From: Chloroflexota bacterium
Lineage (GTDB): Bacteria > Chloroflexota > Limnocylindria > Limnocylindrales > CSP1-4
DNA length: 7,508 bases
Assembly: GCA_013696275.1 (NCBI GenBank)
Contig: JACCYW010000017.1
Span: forward strand, 1-7,508
Direction: 5' to 3'
Position 1 is the first letter of the stretch, and the number at the start of each line of letters is the position of its first letter. A program made the position numbers and the translations under genes. Shown here piece by piece: positions 1-5,989 of the stretch. The notes under the pieces are model-generated. The model worked only from the letters and a program-made list of their open reading frames with translations. It ran no database searches and was not told the DNA's origin.

Positions 1-974
1 CCGGCACGCGCAAGCTTGCGGACGCCGGCCACTGAAGCCGCGCTGGCCGGCTCGCAGAATATGCCCTCGCTGCGAGCCAGGTCGCGGTACGCCTCCAGGA
101 TCTCCTCATCCGTCACCGAGGCGATGCGGCCGCCCGACTCGTTCCTGGCGGCCATGGCCCCCTCACGGCTGGCCGGCGACCCGATACGGATGGCGGTCGC
201 CACCGTCTGGGGGTCCGCTACATCACGACCCTCTACGAGCGGCGCCGCTCCGGCCGCCTGGAAGCCAAGCATGACCGGCAGCGTCTCGACGAGTCGGGCG
301 CGCTGATAGTCACGGAAGCCACGCCAATAGGCGGTGATGTTGCCGGCGTTGCCGACCGGGATGGCCAGGTAATCGGGTGCTCCACCAAGGTCCTCGCAAA
401 TCTCGAATGCGGCCGTCTTCTGCCCCTGGATCCGAAACGGGTTGAGCGAATTGACCAGCGTCGCAGCGCGTTGGTCAGCGGACTCCGCGACCAGATCAAG
501 GACCACCTTGAGGGCGCCATCGAAGCCCGAGTCGACACTCACGATGCGGGCGCCCGCGGCCTGGGCCTGGAGGAGCTTTCCCTGCGCCACCTGCCCGCGC
601 GGCAGGATGACCACGACCTCCATACCGGCGGCCGCTCCGTAGGCCGCTGCCGATGCCGCGGTGTTGCCGGTGGAAGCGCACAACAGGACCCGACTGCCCT
701 CTTCCATAGCCTTGGCCACAGCCAGCACCATCCCCCGGTCCTTGAAGGAACCGGTCGGGTTCTGGCCCTCGATCTTGAGGTGCAGCAGGGGGCAACCGAT
801 GATGCGGCCAAGGGTCCGAGCGTGGATCAGTGGCGTGAACCCTTCGCCGAGCGAGATTAGCGGCGTCGAATCATCGACCGGCAGGAACGCGGCGAACCGC
901 TCCAGCAGCCGGGGACGCGCGCCGGCGGCCTGATGCTGCTGTCGAAGCTGACGTAGCACATCGCTCATACGCAT
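1..974 (-). CDS. thrC: Threonine synthase, C-terminus cut off by window edge
   Basis: Threonine synthase is a cytoplasmic PLP enzyme that converts O-phosphohomoserine to threonine, the last step of threonine biosynthesis. The minus-strand frame is open from the start to the window edge, giving 324 residues. Visible fold-type II PLP motifs are the lysine site GSFKDRG (Schiff-base lysine at residue 78), the STGNT loop (101-105), the phosphate-binding PVGNAGN loop (206-212) and EPASAASVAG near the edge. Short-form bacterial ThrC is about 350 residues, so roughly 30 should be missing. Two in-frame ATGs (974 and 968) are possible. I chose 974 because TACCCT, a possible -10 element, lies 10 nt upstream and there is no Shine-Dalgarno site, which suits a leaderless start. 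It is divergent from trpS. Family assignment is secure; the start is tentative. Confidence 0.95.
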   Translation of the reverse strand, partial: MRMSDVLRQLRQQHQAAGARPRLLERFAAFLPVDDSTPLISLGEGFTPLIHARTLGRIIGCPLLHLKIEGQNPTGSFKDRGMVLAVAKAMEEGSRVLLCASTGNTAASAAAYGAAAGMEVVVILPRGQVAQGKLLQAQAAGARIVSVDSGFDGALKVVLDLVAESADQRAATLVNSLNPFRIQGQKTAAFEICEDLGGAPDYLAIPVGNAGNITAYWRGFRDYQRARLVETLPVMLGFQAAGAAPLVEGRDVADPQTVATAIRIGSPASREGAMAARNESGGRIASVTDEEILEAYRDLARSEGIFCEPASAASVAGVRKLARA

Positions 975-984
975 CGTGCGGAGG

Positions 985-990
985 AGGGTA
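985..990 (-). promoter_or_regulatory. Putative -10 element (TACCCT) for leaderless thrC
   Basis: On the minus strand TACCCT fits the TANNNT -10 consensus and ends 10 nt before the ATG at 974. It shares the flanking context CCGCTA with the element upstream of trpS. No -35 match is visible 17 nt further upstream. The sequence between element and ATG is pyrimidine-rich and cannot act as a Shine-Dalgarno site. Predicted from sequence only. Confidence 0.35.
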
Positions 991-1011
991 GCGGGCTGCC
1001 GGCTGCCGCGC

Positions 1012-1137
1012 GAGCGCCTGGGGAAGCCGGTGCGAGCGCCTGAGGCGCGGCGAGAGCGCCTGGGGAAGCCGGTGCGAGCGCCTGAGGCGCGGCGAGAGAG
1101 CGCCTGAGGCGCGGTGCGAGCGCCTGAGGCGCGGCGC
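1012..1137. repeat. Tandem hairpin repeat array, 42-bp perfect duplication plus 20-bp units
   Basis: The core GAGCGCCTG occurs six times, starting at 1012, 1034, 1054, 1076, 1098 and 1118 (spacing 22, 20, 22, 22, 20). The 42 bp at 1012-1053 are repeated exactly at 1054-1095. Two 20-bp units differing by one base follow at 1098-1117 and 1118-1137. Four units contain the small hairpin GCGCC-TGA-GGCGC (1036-1048, 1078-1090, 1100-1112, 1120-1132). Two units carry GGGGAAGCC in place of the hairpin arm. The array begins about 20 bp upstream of the putative thrC -10 element. Confidence 0.85.
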
Positions 1138-1160
1138 GCCTTCGCCCCTGGACTGCGTGC

Positions 1161-1261
1161 GTACCAGCGCTATCAGTGCGGAGCCGTGCGCTCAGGCCGG
1201 TTGGCTCCATCGGATGGTGCGTCTACGTCCCCACGCGGGCTGGCACGGATAGCAGTGGTAC
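1161..1261. repeat. Imperfect spaced inverted repeat, 20-bp arms
   Basis: The left arm 1161-1180 starts GTACCAGCGCTATC. The reverse complement of 1242-1261 starts GTACCACTGCTATC. The arms match at 16 of 20 positions and are separated by 61 bp. A third, weaker copy on the minus strand covers 1319-1332 (11 of 14 matches to the left arm). The arrangement could serve as operator sites or an extended stem; this is inference. Confidence 0.5.
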
Positions 1262-1336
1262 CAGTGCACTTAGCATGGGGAACTTGGATCGACGACGCCT
1301 GATCGGTCGTTCGATACCGACAATGCTGGTACGGTC

Positions 1337-1440
1337 GCCGCGCCGCCGCTTCTCAGCTCGGGCCGCGCCGCCGCTTCTCAGCTCGGGACCAATCCGCGCC
1401 GCTCTGCACAGCTCGAGCTGCGCCGCTTCTCGGCTCAAGC
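1337..1440. repeat. 25-bp direct repeats with degenerate copies and a 12-bp palindrome
   Basis: Positions 1337-1361 are repeated exactly at 1362-1386, each ending in TTCTCAGCTCGG. Two degenerate copies follow, with CAGCTCGAG at 1409 and CGGCTCAAG at 1431. The third copy forms the perfect palindrome CAGCTCGAGCTG (1409-1420). The array ends about 85 bp before the putative trpS -10 element, so a regulatory role for trpS is possible but unproven. Confidence 0.7.
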
Positions 1441-1524
1441 CAAAGAGGGATGGAGGGCGCCCAGGAAGCGAATCCTAGCCCATCGTCGCGAATCAGCCGA
1501 GCCAGGTCGCCACGGCCGGGCCGC

Positions 1525-1530
1525 TAGACT
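1525..1530 (+). promoter_or_regulatory. Putative -10 element (TAGACT) for leaderless trpS
   Basis: TAGACT fits TANNNT and ends exactly 9 nt before the trpS ATG. Transcription starting about 7 nt downstream would leave a leader of only 2-3 nt. No purine-rich ribosome-binding site and no -35 hexamer are visible. The same hexamer at the same distance precedes the next gene. Confidence 0.45.
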
Positions 1531-1539
1531 CCGGCGGCC

Positions 1540-2559
1540 ATGATCATCTCACCCGACGAGTCGTCCCCCGCCCGCGTCTTCTCCGGCGTCCAGCCGTCCG
1601 GCCTGCCCCACATCGGGAACTACCTGGGCGCTTTCCGCAACTACCTGGCGATGCAGGACGGGTATGAAGCCATCTACTGCATCGTCGACTACCACGCCCT
1701 CACGTCGACCCACGATGCCGCGCTCATCCGGCAGAACGCGCATGAGATGGCGCTCGGGCTCCTGGCCCTGGGGCTCGACCCGGAACGCGCCACCTTCTTC
1801 CGCCAATCGGATCGGCCCGAGCATGCCGAGCTGGCCTACCTGCTGAGCAGCGTGGTCCCCGTCTCGTGGGTCGAGCGCACCCCGTCCTTCAAGGAGAAGC
1901 GGCGCACGCAACCAGCTGACATCAATCACGCCTTGCTGACGTACCCGGTCCTGCAGACGGCCGACATCTGCATCTATCGCGCGCGCTACGTCCCGGTGGG
2001 CAAGGATCAGGCCGCTCATCTGGAGCTGGCGCGCGAGATCGTGCGTGCCTGGAACTCGCGCTACGGCGAGCTCTTCGTCGAGCCCGACGCGGTCTTCAGC
2101 GACTCGCCGCTCATCGTGGGCACGGACGGCGTCCAGAAGATGTCCAAATCGGTGGGCAACACCATCGACATCTTCGCTGACGAGGCAGTGCTGCGGAAGC
2201 AGGTCATGAGCATGGTCACCGACACCCAGCGCATCCTTCGCACGGACCCGGGCCGTCCGGAAGTGTGCAATGTCTGCCAGCTCCACCGCTGGTTCAGCCC
2301 TGAGGACTTCGAACAGGTCTGGGAGGGCGAGCGAACGGCGCGCACCGGCTGCGTCGATACGAAGCGTCTCCTGGCCGACCGCATCCTGGCCTACTTCGCC
2401 GAGGCTCGCGAGCGGCGCCGTGAGCTGGAAGCGCGGCCGGGCCGGGTGGAGGAGATACTGCGCGCCGGAGCCGAACGCCTGGCGCCGCTGGCGACCGAGA
2501 TGCTTGGCCAGGTACACGACCGGATGGGCCTGGGTCCTCCGCGCGGAGTGGCGCAGTAG
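1540..2559 (+). CDS. trpS: Tryptophanyl-tRNA synthetase
   Basis: This class Ic aminoacyl-tRNA synthetase activates tryptophan with ATP and charges tRNA-Trp in the cytoplasm. At 339 residues it has the usual compact bacterial length. The HIGH-type motif is HIGN at residues 24-27, inside SGVQPSGLPHIGNYLGA, and the second signature QKMSKSVGN has KMSKS at 200-204. Between them are the family segments CIVDYHALT (47-55), SWVERTPSFKEK (109-120) and PVGKDQAAHLELAREI (152-167). The C-terminal half carries C243, C246 and C271 where the Thermotoga maritima enzyme has four iron-sulfur cysteines; two of those four are replaced here. The start at 1540 has no Shine-Dalgarno but has TAGACT 9 nt upstream. The permease gene follows after 12 bp. 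Assignment is secure. Confidence 0.97.
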   Translation: MIISPDESSPARVFSGVQPSGLPHIGNYLGAFRNYLAMQDGYEAIYCIVDYHALTSTHDAALIRQNAHEMALGLLALGLDPERATFFRQSDRPEHAELAYLLSSVVPVSWVERTPSFKEKRRTQPADINHALLTYPVLQTADICIYRARYVPVGKDQAAHLELAREIVRAWNSRYGELFVEPDAVFSDSPLIVGTDGVQKMSKSVGNTIDIFADEAVLRKQVMSMVTDTQRILRTDPGRPEVCNVCQLHRWFSPEDFEQVWEGERTARTGCVDTKRLLADRILAYFAEARERRRELEARPGRVEEILRAGAERLAPLATEMLGQVHDRMGLGPPRGVAQ

Positions 2560-2562
2560 ACT
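2557..2562 (+). promoter_or_regulatory. Putative -10 element (TAGACT) overlapping trpS stop codon
   Basis: TAGACT starts with the TAG stop of trpS and ends exactly 9 nt before the ATG of the next gene, the same hexamer and spacing seen at trpS. It could give the permease gene its own leaderless transcript besides read-through from trpS. Since the first three bases are a stop codon, a chance match is more likely here than at trpS. Confidence 0.3.
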
Positions 2563-2571
2563 TGAGCGTCG

Positions 2572-3846
2572 ATGGCCAGTAGATCGTTGCTGCCGGAATC
2601 GGAACATCGGTGGGTACACGCCCTGCTCGTGCTGGGCACCTTGCTGGTGGGCTTCCTTCTGCTGGCGCAGGTCGCTGACCTGATCCTCTACTTCAGCGAC
2701 ATCCTGTTCATCCTGGGCATGGCCTGGCTCCTGGCCTTCGTCCTGTCGCCCATCGTGTCACTCGTCCTGCGGGCATTCCCGACCCTGCCCCGTGGCCTGG
2801 TCACCATCCTGGTCTACCTGGTGCTGTTCCTGGGCCTGACCGCCCTGATCGTGGTCGCCGCCGGTAGCCTGGCCAGCTCGATCGCCGGCTTCATCGCTGA
2901 GTTGCCCACGCTCAACGCCCGGCTGCCGGAGATCCTGCAGCCCTGGGAGGACCGACTGGCTGGGCTGGGCCTCCAGGTCGACCTCGTCACGCTGGCCCAA
3001 TCGACCCTCGCCGGGGTGGGTGACCTTGGATCCGATCTGGCCCAGCCGCTGGCGGGCATCGCGCTGACCGGCCTGGGCGCCATCGGCAACCTTCTGCTCA
3101 TCGTCTTCCTGTCGCTGTTCATCCTGATGGACAAGGACCGCATGGTCACCTTCGCCAACCGCCTCATCCCGCCCAGATATGCCAACGAGGCGCGCCTGTT
3201 CGAGACGAGCGTGGCCAGCTCCTTCGGCGGCTTCTTGCGGGGACAGGCCATCCAGGGCGTCATCTACGCCGGGTTCGCGGTCGCCACCCACCTGGTCCTG
3301 GGACTGGACTTCACGCCGGCCTCGGCCGGCCTTGTCGGCCTGCTGCAGGCGCTGCCGTTCTTCGGCGCCTTCTTCTCATGGGCGCCGCCCATCGTCGTGG
3401 CCGCCCTCACCAAGCCGGACGCGATAGTCCCGGCGCTGGTGATCATGGGCATCGGTTGGTTCATCGTCATGAACATCGTCCAGCCGCGGGTGATGGCCAG
3501 TGCAGTGGGCATCCATCCGGTGCTCGTGCTGGCGTCCGTGCTCGTCGGGCTCAAGCTATACGGCGTCGTCGGCGCCATCTTCGCCGTCCCGGTCGCCGCG
3601 GTCATCTCGGCCTTCTTCTTCTTCTACCTCAACCGGAGCGCTGGCGCGCAGCCGCGCGACGTGACGTCCCGGGCAGCCCGGCGCATCCAGGAGCGCAGGG
3701 GCCGGCATGTCCGCGTACCGGCGGCACCGCCCATCGGCTCCCTGGCGGGGATGCTGGAGGAAGGCGGTATCGCCGTTCCGCCCGATCGACCGCATGGTGT
3801 CGACCCACCGGTGGCGAAAGAGGCTGCCCCCGACCCGGCTCCTTGA
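2572..3846 (+). CDS. AI-2E family (PerM/YdiK, UPF0118) membrane protein
   Basis: This 424-residue polytopic inner-membrane protein belongs to the AI-2E/PerM family. About eight hydrophobic segments can be seen near residues 15-40, 44-66, 77-100, 163-186, 221-246, 250-278, 283-303 and 312-352, with the usual soluble loop at about 101-160. Family signatures include GFLRGQ (220-225), LPFFGAFFSW (261-270), NIVQPRVMASAVGIHP (301-316) and GAIFAVPVAA (334-343). A charged, proline-rich cytoplasmic tail of about 70 residues follows the last membrane segment. Members have been linked to autoinducer-2 export, sodium/proton antiport or unknown transport, so the substrate cannot be deduced. No Shine-Dalgarno site precedes the ATG. 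The gene lies 12 bp after trpS and its TGA overlaps a possible TTG start of surE, so the three genes probably form one unit. Confidence 0.93.
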   Translation: MASRSLLPESEHRWVHALLVLGTLLVGFLLLAQVADLILYFSDILFILGMAWLLAFVLSPIVSLVLRAFPTLPRGLVTILVYLVLFLGLTALIVVAAGSLASSIAGFIAELPTLNARLPEILQPWEDRLAGLGLQVDLVTLAQSTLAGVGDLGSDLAQPLAGIALTGLGAIGNLLLIVFLSLFILMDKDRMVTFANRLIPPRYANEARLFETSVASSFGGFLRGQAIQGVIYAGFAVATHLVLGLDFTPASAGLVGLLQALPFFGAFFSWAPPIVVAALTKPDAIVPALVIMGIGWFIVMNIVQPRVMASAVGIHPVLVLASVLVGLKLYGVVGAIFAVPVAAVISAFFFFYLNRSAGAQPRDVTSRAARRIQERRGRHVRVPAAPPIGSLAGMLEEGGIAVPPDRPHGVDPPVAKEAAPDPAP

Positions 3847-4919
3847 CCGACCAGCGCCACGACCATGAAGCGCGGACGCCACGTACGTCAGCGCCCGGCG
3901 GGGACGGGCAACGCGAGCGGACACGAGTCGAGCGGCGATCACTCGACCGGGACCTGGGCGAACCCCTGGCGGCCGGTGAGCGAAAGGGCGGCCCGCCCAG
4001 AGCCCTGGCGCGGACGGCCCGTCCCCTGGCCGAATGGGAGTCCCGACCGCGCATCCTGGTGACCAACGATGACGGCATCGAGTCGCGGGGCCTGCTCGCC
4101 CTGGCCCAATCGCTGCAGCCATTGGGCGACGTCTACGTCGTCGCTCCTGAGACGAACCAGTCTGCGGTCGGCCACCAGAAGACGTTCATGCGACCCCTTC
4201 GCGTGCGGGAAAGGACGCTCGCCGATGGCTCTATCGGCTGGTCGGTCGACGGGTCACCGACCGACGCGGTCAGTCTGGCTTTCCTGGGCTATTTCGAGAT
4301 CGGCTTCGACCTCGTCGCCTCGGGCATCAACTATGGCGCGAACCTGGGCGATGACGTCACCTACTCAGGGACGGTGAGCGCGGCCATGGAAGCGGTCATC
4401 AACGGCTGTCCCGCCTTCGCCATCTCGCAGGAGTACTACGAGCACCCTGATTTCACCCTTGCCGGGCGCGTGGCCCACCTGGCGGCGGTCAACATCCTGG
4501 AACGTGGTCTCGCCCCAGGCGAGCTGATCAACATCAACGTGCCGGCCCTCGGGGTCGATGAGAGCGGCGGCATCGAAGTCACTCGGATGGGCAAGCGCAT
4601 CTATCAGGACGAGCTCATCGTCCGCCTCGATCCACGCGGGGTCCCCTACTACTGGATCGGCGGGCCGCCCCCGTCCGGGGTCGCCGAGGAAGGCACCGAC
4701 TTCGCCGCCGTGGTCGCCGGGCGCATCGCCATCACGCCCATCCAACTCGACCTCACGGCACGGCGGCTGCTGTCGCGTCTTCGGAGCTGGCCGTGGGATC
4801 TGTCAGGCTCGGTGGCTGCTGAGGAGGTGCCGGCGGCGGCGTTCGCTGGGTCGCCCGCCGAGGAGGCGCTGGAGGACACCGTCACCGCGCAGGCCGAGCC
4901 CGAGCTCGAGCGCAGGTAG
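3843..4919 (+). CDS. surE: SurE 5'/3'-nucleotidase, start uncertain
   Basis: SurE is a divalent-metal-dependent phosphatase that hydrolyses nucleoside 5'- and 3'-monophosphates. The conserved part begins at about 4038 with ESRPRILVTNDDG, and the family's metal ligands are present: the aspartate pair in NDDG (residues 76-77), serine in APETNQS (107) and asparagine in SGINYGAN (163). YSGTVSAAMEA is also typical. No ATG, GTG or TTG precedes the domain in frame except TTG at 3843, which forms a TTGA overlap with the permease stop. That start adds 68 arginine-rich, disordered-looking residues before ILVTNDDG, whereas SurE normally begins within a few residues of that motif. Alternatively the true start is ATG 4034, out of frame by one base. 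An Ala/Glu-rich tail follows the domain. Family assignment is secure; the first 195 bp are not. Confidence 0.9.
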   Translation: MTDQRHDHEARTPRTSAPGGDGQRERTRVERRSLDRDLGEPLAAGERKGGPPRALARTARPLAEWESRPRILVTNDDGIESRGLLALAQSLQPLGDVYVVAPETNQSAVGHQKTFMRPLRVRERTLADGSIGWSVDGSPTDAVSLAFLGYFEIGFDLVASGINYGANLGDDVTYSGTVSAAMEAVINGCPAFAISQEYYEHPDFTLAGRVAHLAAVNILERGLAPGELININVPALGVDESGGIEVTRMGKRIYQDELIVRLDPRGVPYYWIGGPPPSGVAEEGTDFAAVVAGRIAITPIQLDLTARRLLSRLRSWPWDLSGSVAAEEVPAAAFAGSPAEEALEDTVTAQAEPELERR

Positions 4920-4926
4920 CCCATGT

Positions 4927-4943
4927 CCGCCGCTCGAGGGCGG
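4927..4943 (+). terminator. Weak hairpin just after surE
   Basis: CCGCC (4927-4931) and GGCGG (4939-4943) enclose a 7-nt loop, 7 nt after the surE stop codon. There is no T-tract behind it, so intrinsic termination is only a suggestion; in GC-rich DNA such short stems are common. Confidence 0.2.
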
Positions 4944-5283
4944 TGCCGGACCAGCAGCCTCATCCGCGATAAGCCGCCGACGGACGTGTCGGTCGGCCGG
5001 CGTTCCTCGATGTGGCGGGTCGGATCCACCTGAAGGCGTCGTGGTGTGGGGTTCTCGCACTCTATCGTCGACGGCTGAGCGTGAAGTCCACCGCCACGAG
5101 GCCCTCGTGCGGGGAGTTCGTCGATGTATCGCGGGGACCGCCCCTGAGGGAGTGCTCCCGTGGACCAGACGCCCTGCATCGAGAGTGTGAGGAGCTGGAG
5201 CTGGGTGGCGGGCTGGCTGATGTCGGCGAGGCGCCTGGTGAGCACCCGGCCACCCGGCGGCACGGCTCCCAACGGCTGATCGC

Positions 5284-5395
5284 CCGCCCAGCGAGCAGCC
5301 CGACCGACGAAGGTACCCGCCGGGGCACCAACAGCCCATCCCCGGAGCGCCAACGGTCGGGTCGGCCGCCCAGCGAGTAGCCCGACCGGCGAAGG
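5284..5395. repeat. Imperfect direct repeat, 30-bp cores 82 bp apart
   Basis: Positions 5284-5313 and 5366-5395 match at 28 of 30 bases. Weaker similarity continues on both sides, which suggests an approximately 82-bp tandem duplication that has diverged. Each core contains the octamer CCCGACCG (5299-5306, 5381-5388); its reverse complement CGGTCGGG lies at 5354-5361, so the second copy can fold into a stem with a 19-nt loop. Confidence 0.65.
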
Positions 5396-5405
5396 CGCAC
5401 CCCGA

Positions 5406-5447
5406 GGGAACCGATTCCCCGACCGATGGGGCTCGCACCCGGTCGGG
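5406..5447 (-). terminator. Paired hairpins directly downstream of yjbQ
   Basis: Reading the minus strand, the yjbQ stop codon (5452-5450) is followed after 2 nt by an 8-bp perfect stem, CCCGACCG/CGGTCGGG (5447-5440 with 5425-5418, 14-nt loop). A second stem, GGGAA/TTCCC with a 4-nt loop (5419-5406), overlaps its base. Position and stem suit a transcription terminator, but no T-tract follows; a Rho-dependent or bidirectional role is equally possible. Confidence 0.4.
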
Positions 5448-5449
5448 TC

Positions 5450-5854
5450 CTAGCCAGGCAGGAAGCTCAGGCGAACGGTCCGCGAGGGGTTGTCTGGGTT
5501 GGGGTCCAGTAGGACGATGGACTGCCACCTGCCCAAGGCAAGTCGACCGGCCACCACCGGTACCGTGACGGCAGGTGGAGCGAGGAGCGGCAGCACGTGG
5601 TCGGCGCCATGCCCCGGGCTGCCGTGGCGGTGATGCCAGCCATCGTGACGGGGCAGGATGCGGTCGAGTGCCGACATGAGGTCGGCCTCCGAGCCGGCTC
5701 CAAGCTCCATGATCACCAGGCCCGCCGTGGCATGCGGGACGAAGACGTGCAGCAGGCCGTCTCCGTGCTCGGCGACGAACCTGGCGCAGGCACCGGTCAG
5801 GTCGGACAGACCGCGCTTCTGGCCAGTGGCGATGGTCAACTCGGTGCTCCTCAT
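5450..5854 (-). CDS. YjbQ/UPF0047 family protein
   Basis: This is a small cytoplasmic protein of 134 residues, the normal length for the YjbQ (UPF0047) family. The E. coli member has been reported to have thiamine-phosphate-synthase-like activity, but the physiological role is unsettled. Visible family features are HATAGLVIMELG (41-52), the histidine cluster HRHGSPGHGADH (75-86), and VPVVAGRLALGRWQSI (98-113) followed by the DPNPDN segment. The start ATG at 5854 (MRSTELTI) fits the family's usual N-terminus. An in-frame GTG at 5971 would add 39 residues of unconvincing sequence. Neither start has a ribosome-binding site or a TANNNT element. It lies 135 bp downstream of ftsA on the same strand and may be co-transcribed with it. 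A hairpin pair follows its stop. Confidence 0.9.
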   Translation of the reverse strand: MRSTELTIATGQKRGLSDLTGACARFVAEHGDGLLHVFVPHATAGLVIMELGAGSEADLMSALDRILPRHDGWHHRHGSPGHGADHVLPLLAPPAVTVPVVAGRLALGRWQSIVLLDPNPDNPSRTVRLSFLPG

Positions 5855-5989
5855 GGCGCTCAGGGTGACACGCGCCGGGATGGCGAGCCGGTGAGCCGGA
5901 CCTCGAGCCGGCGACCAGCCGCCGACGAAGGGATGACCCAGCGGCTGATGGTCCGGCGCCTGGAACGCCACAGCGGCGGCACGGAGCTT

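Larger units (their letters stand above)
975..1539. other. Divergent thrC-trpS intergenic region, no credible gene
   Basis: This 565-bp region holds the presumed start-proximal promoters of both flanking genes plus three kinds of repeats, listed separately. The open frames crossing it read as low-complexity Arg/Ala/Pro-rich sequence caused by the repeats and by base composition, and none has a recognisable domain or a ribosome-binding site. I see no tRNA, riboswitch or T-box that I can support. Confidence 0.6.
4920..5449. other. Stretch between convergent surE and yjbQ, no supported gene
   Basis: This 530-bp segment separates two genes that end toward each other. Several frames are open on both strands, including long minus-strand frames running on into yjbQ and ftsA, but none has a recognisable domain, a sensible start or consistent composition, and they fall into different frames along the segment. 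It holds an 82-bp-offset imperfect duplication, five copies of an octamer in both orientations, and hairpins near the yjbQ end. A decayed gene or mobile fragment is possible but I cannot identify one. Confidence 0.5.

Noticed and set aside
1012..1137. CRISPR array
   Set aside because: The units are contiguous at 20-22 bp with no unique spacers, and no cas genes are present.
1300..1322. tRNA-like T-arm (GTTCGAT within a short stem)
   Set aside because: The loop has the wrong length for the pairing that is possible, and there is no acceptor stem, D-arm or anticodon arm around it.
1252..1345. Possible T-box leader for trpS (TGGTACC at 1256 and TGGTACGG at 1327)
   Set aside because: The conserved T-box core continuing into ACCGCG is absent in both places, the TGGT would not match the expected G discriminator base of tRNA-Trp, and no specifier stem or terminator with a T-tract is visible.
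1549..2619. Long minus-strand open frame of 356 codons opposite trpS
   Set aside because: It lies antisense to a clearly recognised TrpRS and has no domain of its own.
2572..3846. Calling the permease a quorum-sensing autoinducer-2 exporter
   Set aside because: The family name is historical and members have diverse or unknown substrates; nothing nearby relates to autoinducer-2 synthesis or sensing.
3865..4062. Small plus-strand open frame of 65 codons starting at ATG 3865
   Set aside because: It has fairly good third-position G/C but no ribosome-binding site and no recognisable sequence, and it overlaps the putative surE extension in another frame. It could be an N-terminal piece only if two bases were missing or extra near 4036, which is less simple than the one-base explanation for surE.
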